64,000 nt of DNA from Gavia stellata (taxonomy: Eukaryota > Chordata > Aves > Gaviiformes > Gaviidae), in contig NC_082606.1 of the NCBI RefSeq assembly GCF_030936135.1, positions 4,907,255 to 4,971,254 of the forward strand. The letters run 5' to 3'. Of this stretch, positions 61,601 through 64,000 are shown in pieces. The position numbers and the translations under genes are program-made. Positions within the stretch are counted from its first letter, which is position 1; every line of letters begins with the position of its first letter. The notes beneath the pieces were generated by a model. That model was not told the origin of the DNA and searched no databases. It saw only the letters and a program-made list of their open reading frames with translations.

Positions 61601-63710
61601 ATGTACTTGATTTTGGGAAGAGGGTGCACGTATTTTTAACAGAAAACAATAAATAAAACAAAGTTGTGGATATTTTTATAATCCATAAATAGGCTATTTT
61701 ATAGCTTATCTCAGATGTGTAATACGTAGGACCAGTAGTACCACAGCAGTATTGCCAGAAACTAAAGATTGCAAAAGAAAAGGGAAGGGGGGAAAAAAAA
61801 GGAAAAAAAAAAAAGAAAAAAATTTAAATCTTTTTACTCTTACCTAATTGGAACAGAAATTTGATATTAAATCAGAGTTGCAGATTTGGCTTTCCCTTCC
61901 TTTTCCAGTTATGTAACGGAAATGATGTCTTGGCTCTCTTGTCTAAACTTCTTGGTGCTGAAATAACCTATTTTAAATATTTCTAATATTGTTGGAAGGG
62001 AATCTCATTTTGGTGTTAACAAAATGAGCTTATCGGGTGTCTTTGGCAGATGGTGAGTTCGGGTGAGGACAGAATTCAGTGCATCGAAGATACTTGCAAA
62101 ACAAATAACTCTGTGCTGGTCTGCCCATCTCTGTTTTGGTAGGATTTTAGAAGTGGGAGCTGAAAGCAGGGGTGTAGTGCCACCTAGGGGATAGGGGTTT
62201 GCCTGCTGGAGCTGAGAAGGCTTGATTCAAACCACCTGGTTTCTTCTGCCACCTTTTTTGTACAAGTTTTACAGCATCAAAATTGAAACAATACAAAAGC
62301 ATGTAGAATGATGTCTTTCCTGATACGGACAAAAAGTCATCTTGCTGCAGAGGAAGAATTCAGAAAGATTATTTTTACAGACTTCGTTGACATCCTGAAT
62401 GGGTTAGAAAATTATTTTGCACAGAATTTCTAAGTTTAGGCTCTCTAGTGGTGAAAAGTCTCTACAGACATGTGCATAATTATACTCTAGGTTATAGGAT
62501 GTCATAATTAGGTTTTTCTACAGAGGAAAGTTGTGTTCCATAGCATGTTGTGCACAGGTCTGTTGGAATGCATTCTGCTTATAAATAGCAGGAAATCATT
62601 CCTGTTCACTCAAAAATATAAACCTAGGGAGAGCTTACCCTTAAATAAACTGTACAAATAAATTTTCTTAAATATTTGGGTTCATCTGATAATTAAACTG
62701 GAAATTAAGTTAAATTCCAGTTCCCTTTTTTCCTTAGTAAATAATGAGATATTTTTTAGGTATAGATCAACAGTAACAGTGTAGTTAACTCTGTCTTTGG
62801 ACTGATTAGGCAGGTAAGTTACTAGTTTTGCTGTGACTGAGTGATAGCATGATGCAGCATGGCTGTTGAAAGGTGATGGATACTCTTGTAGTGCTTTGCT
62901 ATGTGATCTGATGAGCTTGAGCGGACACTTAACTCAGTTCTCTGTGATCCAGCCAGCAGAATCCCAAAGCTTTCTCACTGTATCATAAAGTTTGGTTTCT
63001 ACATGTTTTGTATTATCCTTGTCTGTATTTGTATTATCCCAGCCTTTATCTGGTCTCTTAAACCACTTCATTATCTTTAGATAACTTGAGAACTGACTGT
63101 CCCAGGATTGAACGAGCTTCAGTGAGTTATATGGAGGAAGTTACCCAATCTATAATCGGGTAACTGGATGTACCAAGTATTCAGTCTAGCCAGTGAAGCT
63201 CTGGTTAGCCAAGCTTACATCATCTTCTGTTCAGTGTTGTCAAGGCTGTAATCGCTACAGCATCACATAGAGTTTGCAGGTGGCTTTGCGAACCGTTGAG
63301 CATTTGATAACACTTTATCACTTGAAATAACTTTAAAACTGAGTGCTTTATAGAACTTTCTTGCAATACTGACAACGTCTGAGACCTGTCAGGTATGGCA
63401 AGGAGACTAGAGATATCAGCCATATACTAAATATTGATATTGATGAAGTTCAAAACTGATTTTAAGAAATACCAAATATGAATGATTGTCTTCTAATGTT
63501 GTGTAATCTTACAGGAAACTGACTGGTATTGCCTTTGGAGACCTGAATCCTTTTCCATTACGTCAGATCAGGAACCGGAGGACCTATCACCTGGAGAAAG
63601 TGCGTCTTGAACTAACTGAACTAGAAGCCATTCGTGAGGATTTCCTGCGTGAACGAGACACGTGTGTAGAAAAAAGAGACCTTATTAGTGATGATGAGGA
63701 GGATAGTTGA
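31296..63710 (+). CDS. TBC1D2B: TBC1D2B, TBC1 domain family member 2B (Rab GTPase-activating protein), 13 coding exons
   Basis: Joined coding exons: 31296-31622, 38581-38734, 43795-43960, 49488-49645, 50656-50882, 52634-53026, 54440-54550, 55689-55882, 56413-56907, 58811-58928, 59692-59877, 60371-60492, 63515-63710. They sum to 2847 nt, or 948 residues plus TGA; the human protein is about 963. All introns are GT-AG and phases match at every junction. Domain order: PH (about 23-135), Ser/Gln-rich linker, coiled coil (about 325-540), TBC domain (about 647-845), acidic C-terminus. The catalytic arginine finger IELDLLR (R701) and glutamine finger YCQ (Q738) are intact. The family is known to speed GTP hydrolysis on Rab GTPases; TBC1D2B acts on early endosomal traffic, and biallelic loss in humans causes a neurodevelopmental disorder with seizures and gingival overgrowth. 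Identity rests on near-identity to the human protein as I know it, especially across the TBC domain. The paralogue TBC1D2 is less likely because the PH start and tail match 2B. Confidence 0.97.
31683..31712 (+). repeat. GGGGCT tandem repeat with G-quadruplex potential
   Basis: Runs of 8, 4, 4, 4 and 3 guanines separated by one or two bases, on the sense strand 61 nt into intron 1. The spacing fits the standard G4 pattern (four or more G3+ runs with loops under 7). Confidence 0.75.
33693..33738 (+). repeat. Poly-A (18) and poly-C (13) runs in intron 1
   Basis: Eighteen A at 33693-33710, a short spacer, then thirteen C at 33726-33738. Likely polymorphic in length and prone to sequencing error. 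Confidence 0.85.
38581..38734 (+). CDS. TBC1D2B: TBC1D2B exon 2: C-terminal helix of PH domain
   Basis: The acceptor is a pyrimidine-rich ttgtgttgtag. The frame begins AATRQDMTYWLQELQQKRWE, the PH C-terminal helix with its conserved Trp. It ends in phase 1 at CCTG|gtaggt, so Asp161 is split. The segment SRTSPTPSDFSKGLVAKD matches the conserved linker after the PH domain in human TBC1D2B. Confidence 0.96.
38735..43794 (+). other. TBC1D2B: TBC1D2B intron 2
   Basis: 5060 bp. Mostly AT-rich. Contains a pyrimidine/C-rich patch near 39620-39650 and a distinctly GC-richer block at about 42900-43340 with an open minus-strand frame; its origin is not recognised. Ends in the CT-repeat tract. Confidence 0.85.
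43741..43790 (+). repeat. CT-repeat and poly-T tract at exon 3 acceptor
   Basis: About 50 bases of almost pure pyrimidine (T runs, TC repeat, then T runs) end 4 nt before exon 3. It serves as the polypyrimidine tract and is also a microsatellite. Confidence 0.85.
43795..43960 (+). CDS. TBC1D2B: TBC1D2B exon 3: linker after PH domain
   Basis: The acceptor follows an unusually long CT-repeat and poly-T tract ending aaatag. Residues 161-216 include ASAERARNILAVET, LVGEQAASQPAP and INFSLKQW, all recognisable against human TBC1D2B. It ends in phase 2 at CAA|gtaagt, a strong donor. The first few residues (DLSILSQN) diverge from the human sequence while the rest is conserved. Confidence 0.95.
47424..47480 (+). 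mobile_element. CR1 LINE fragment, short 3' tail
   Basis: agttggactttatgatctta, then ggtcttttccaacc and a gattccatgattct tail match the CR1 3' end. Only about 55 bp remain, in TBC1D2B intron 3, same orientation as the gene. Confidence 0.82.
47695..47736 (+). repeat. Two-copy 21-bp tandem repeat
   Basis: Units 47695-47715 and 47716-47736 abut exactly and differ at one base (c/t). They lie in intron 3, 215 bp after a CR1 tail. Confidence 0.8.
49488..49645 (+). CDS. TBC1D2B: TBC1D2B exon 4: linker with EEWELLDPTPKDLE block
   Basis: The acceptor is ctgtctttttcacag. Codon Lys216 is completed by the first base, followed by NSMSSLRKG, then SIFYTTEEWELLDPTPKDLE, a conserved block of unknown structure in this family. 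It ends in phase 1 at AAAG|gtagaa. The block is acidic and hydrophilic and is probably unstructured. Confidence 0.95.
49646..50655 (+). other. TBC1D2B: TBC1D2B intron 4
   Basis: 1010 bp. No feature recognised. Confidence 0.85.
50656..50882 (+). CDS. TBC1D2B: TBC1D2B exon 5: linker and start of coiled coil
   Basis: The acceptor is gttttatgcag. Encodes residues 269-344: FPFDFGRMPHKTRRPLKDMI, a serine/asparagine-rich stretch, then the first coiled-coil heptads LKYQSQQEELEKLKKDL. It ends in phase 0 at CAAAAG|gtaatt. The frame stays open past this donor, and an in-frame second donor (CAG|gtgatt at 50931) would add 16 residues; human TBC1D2B goes straight to ELVRLLQQ, so the shorter form is taken as the main one. 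Confidence 0.94.
50883..52633 (+). other. TBC1D2B: TBC1D2B intron 5
   Basis: 1751 bp. The first 48 bp are in frame with exon 5 and end at a second consensus donor. Also holds the GT-rich tract at 51841-51945. Confidence 0.85.
51841..51945 (+). repeat. GT-rich low-complexity tract in intron 5
   Basis: About 105 bases almost wholly of G and T (T3-10 separated by G1-4). It gives a spurious Phe/Val-rich frame. Confidence 0.8.
52634..53026 (+). CDS. TBC1D2B: TBC1D2B exon 6: coiled coil
   Basis: The acceptor is taaaattctcag. Exactly 131 codons in phase 0-0, residues 345-475, opening ELVRLLQQTVRSSQYDKYF and continuing with heptads such as LELLHQKDDQILGLNNQLEK and VGELNERLGMLMETIQAKDE. A short Ser/Asn-rich break (about residues 446-462) interrupts the coil before LQELDRLK. 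The donor is AAA|gtaaga. In the paralogue TBC1D2 the corresponding region mediates partner binding; the same is inferred here. Confidence 0.96.
53027..54439 (+). other. TBC1D2B: TBC1D2B intron 6
   Basis: 1413 bp. A GC-richer block at about 53990-54250 stands out from its AT-rich flanks and is open in several frames; not recognised. Confidence 0.85.
54440..54550 (+). CDS. TBC1D2B: TBC1D2B exon 7: coiled coil, 37 codons
   Basis: The acceptor is tttttttatcaacag. Phase 0-0, residues 476-512, with DNLQGYKTQNKFLNKEILEL, highly conserved, then an Arg/Glu-rich helix ending REWQAK. The donor AAG|gtcaga is weak (C at +3). Being 111 nt with both phases 0, the exon could be skipped without breaking the frame. 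Confidence 0.94.
54551..55688 (+). other. TBC1D2B: TBC1D2B intron 7
   Basis: 1138 bp. No feature recognised. Confidence 0.85.
55689..55882 (+). CDS. TBC1D2B: TBC1D2B exon 8: end of coiled coil and pre-TBC linker
   Basis: The acceptor is tgttttctgcag. Starts in phase 0 with YTSLEAKLCQIESKYLILLQ, the last strong coiled-coil segment, followed by a linker with the conserved QLLEDAL and EQPEQAF. It ends in phase 2 at TCAG|gtaatc, so Ser577 is split. Confidence 0.96.
55883..56412 (+). other. TBC1D2B: TBC1D2B intron 8
   Basis: 530 bp, AT-rich. No feature recognised. Confidence 0.85.
56413..56907 (+). CDS. TBC1D2B: TBC1D2B exon 9: first half of TBC Rab-GAP domain with both catalytic fingers
   Basis: The acceptor is ttttctcctctgtttcag. 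Largest exon, residues 577-742. It has an acidic patch EDDEEEK, then VKWENYLAS, the TBC entry motif LIRSGIPHEHRSKMWKW, the arginine-finger motif IELDLLR (695-701), and the glutamine-finger motif in IGYCQGLN (Q738). Both fingers are needed for dual-finger Rab GAP catalysis in this family, so activity is expected. It ends in phase 2 at ACAG|gtagga. Confidence 0.98.
56908..58810 (+). other. TBC1D2B: TBC1D2B intron 9
   Basis: 1903 bp. Holds the GTA-rich minisatellite and a T16 run at 58265-58280. Confidence 0.85.
57653..57719 (+). repeat. Degenerate GTA-rich minisatellite
   Basis: agtgaataatgtagtag occurs at 57653-57669 and 57703-57719, 50 bp apart, with gtagtag/gaggtag units between and just before. 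In intron 9. Confidence 0.75.
58811..58928 (+). CDS. TBC1D2B: TBC1D2B exon 10: TBC domain
   Basis: The acceptor is accctgttttcag. Completes Arg742, then residues 743-781: LVAIALLYLEQEDAFWCLV and FMPRDYYTKTLLGSQ, typical helices of the second TBC subdomain. The donor is TCTCAG|gtatgt, phase 0. Confidence 0.97.
58929..59691 (+). other. TBC1D2B: TBC1D2B intron 10
   Basis: 763 bp. Slightly GC-richer at about 59240-59540, with no recognised element. Confidence 0.85.
59692..59877 (+). CDS. TBC1D2B: TBC1D2B exon 11: TBC domain
   Basis: The acceptor is catctctttag followed directly by GTTGATCAG. The reading VDQRVF shows the exon starts at 59692. Exactly 62 codons, residues 782-843, with ITFNWFLVVFVDSVVSD and ILFKIWDSFLYEG, the conserved C-terminal TBC helices. 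The donor is AAAG|gtgaag, phase 0. Confidence 0.97.
59878..60370 (+). other. TBC1D2B: TBC1D2B intron 11
   Basis: 493 bp. A short G/A-rich stretch at about 60195-60245; otherwise nothing recognised. Confidence 0.85.
60371..60492 (+). CDS. TBC1D2B: TBC1D2B exon 12: end of TBC domain
   Basis: The acceptor is tatctttaccag. Residues 844-883 read VIFRFALALFKYKEEEIL then MSIFKYLRYFTRTILDA. Ends in phase 2 at CTAG|gtgggt. The sequence is essentially identical to the mammalian protein. Confidence 0.97.
60493..63514 (+). other. TBC1D2B: TBC1D2B intron 12
   Basis: 3022 bp. Contains the purine tract at 61773-61822; no exon recognised. Confidence 0.85.
61773..61822 (+). repeat. Poly-purine (A/G) tract in intron 12
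   Basis: About 42 uninterrupted purines, mostly A with G runs, followed by aatttaaat. Simple sequence; no retroposon body is visible beside it. Confidence 0.75.
63515..63710 (+). CDS. TBC1D2B: TBC1D2B exon 13: C-terminal tail and stop
   Basis: The acceptor is gtgtaatcttacag. Completes Arg884, then FGDLNPFPLRQIRNRR, a basic/helical segment LEKVRLELTELEAIREDFLR, and the acidic end ISDDEEDS before TGA at 63708-63710. The tail resembles the human protein (which ends in a similar acidic run), supporting TBC1D2B over TBC1D2. Confidence 0.96.
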
Positions 63711-64000
63711 AACTACTCAACATAAACTTTTCTTTGGGATCGTGACCAAAGTGAGTTAACCTCCAAAACACTTTATTAACCCTGTCAAACAGAATGTAAA
63801 CTAGTTGCTTTTGGAAATATGCAGGACAGATTTCCAAACCCCAGCACTTTCAGAAATATTGCTTTGTATGGAGGCCAAACACTTCTGTTTACATTTATGT
63901 TCATGGAATTGTATGTAGAGCACTTAATATCTGTCTCAGTTTAGTCAATCAACTGAATTGCCAGTTGTTTTCCTGCAGTGCACTGTTGGTGCCTGTATGT
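63711..64000 (+). other. TBC1D2B: TBC1D2B 3' UTR, incomplete
   Basis: Follows the stop codon and continues to the window edge. No AATAAA signal is seen in these 290 bases, so the polyadenylation site lies beyond the window. Confidence 0.85.

Noticed and set aside
1..64000. tRNA, rRNA, CRISPR, bacterial-type operons or intact endogenous viral genes
   Set aside because: None seen. The sequence is vertebrate nuclear DNA and no viral reading frames were recognised.

Overview
This is a vertebrate nuclear genome window, almost certainly from a bird. It has long AT-rich introns and intergenic DNA, one GC-rich CpG-island promoter, GT-AG introns, and two 3' tails of CR1 LINE elements, the characteristic bird retrotransposon. 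No mammalian SINEs are recognised and repeat density is low. The species cannot be fixed by eye; a galliform such as chicken would fit.

One gene can be resolved base by base: TBC1D2B, on the + strand. Its 13 coding exons run from an ATG at 31296 to a TGA at 63710, with consistent phases and a 2847-nt open frame (948 residues plus stop). The protein has an N-terminal PH domain (exons 1-2), a low-complexity linker (exons 3-5), a long coiled coil (exons 5-8) and a C-terminal TBC Rab-GAP domain (exons 9-12), and ends in an acidic tail (exon 13). Both catalytic fingers of TBC GAPs are present (IxxDxxR at 695-701 and YxQ at 736-738), so an active Rab GAP of endosomal traffic is expected. The 3' UTR runs off the right edge.

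The promoter is a CpG island (about 30.7-31.8 kb) with GC boxes, no TATA box and a good ZNF143/Staf-type site 91 bp before the ATG. A strong G-quadruplex-type repeat lies just inside intron 1.

The left 29.8 kb looks like a gene-poor intergenic region with no recognised gene. Immediately upstream of the TBC1D2B CpG island, however, there is an exon-like open segment at 29850-29940. It can be spliced in phase to a short terminal exon at 30453-30469. The joined C-terminus carries tyrosine motifs of the YxN and YxxV type. I cannot name this gene. It is the most interesting unexplained signal in the window and needs transcript evidence.

Other observations are an in-frame alternative donor for exon 5 (+16 residues), a polyalanine insertion in the PH domain, a CT-repeat splice acceptor at exon 3, and several simple repeats.
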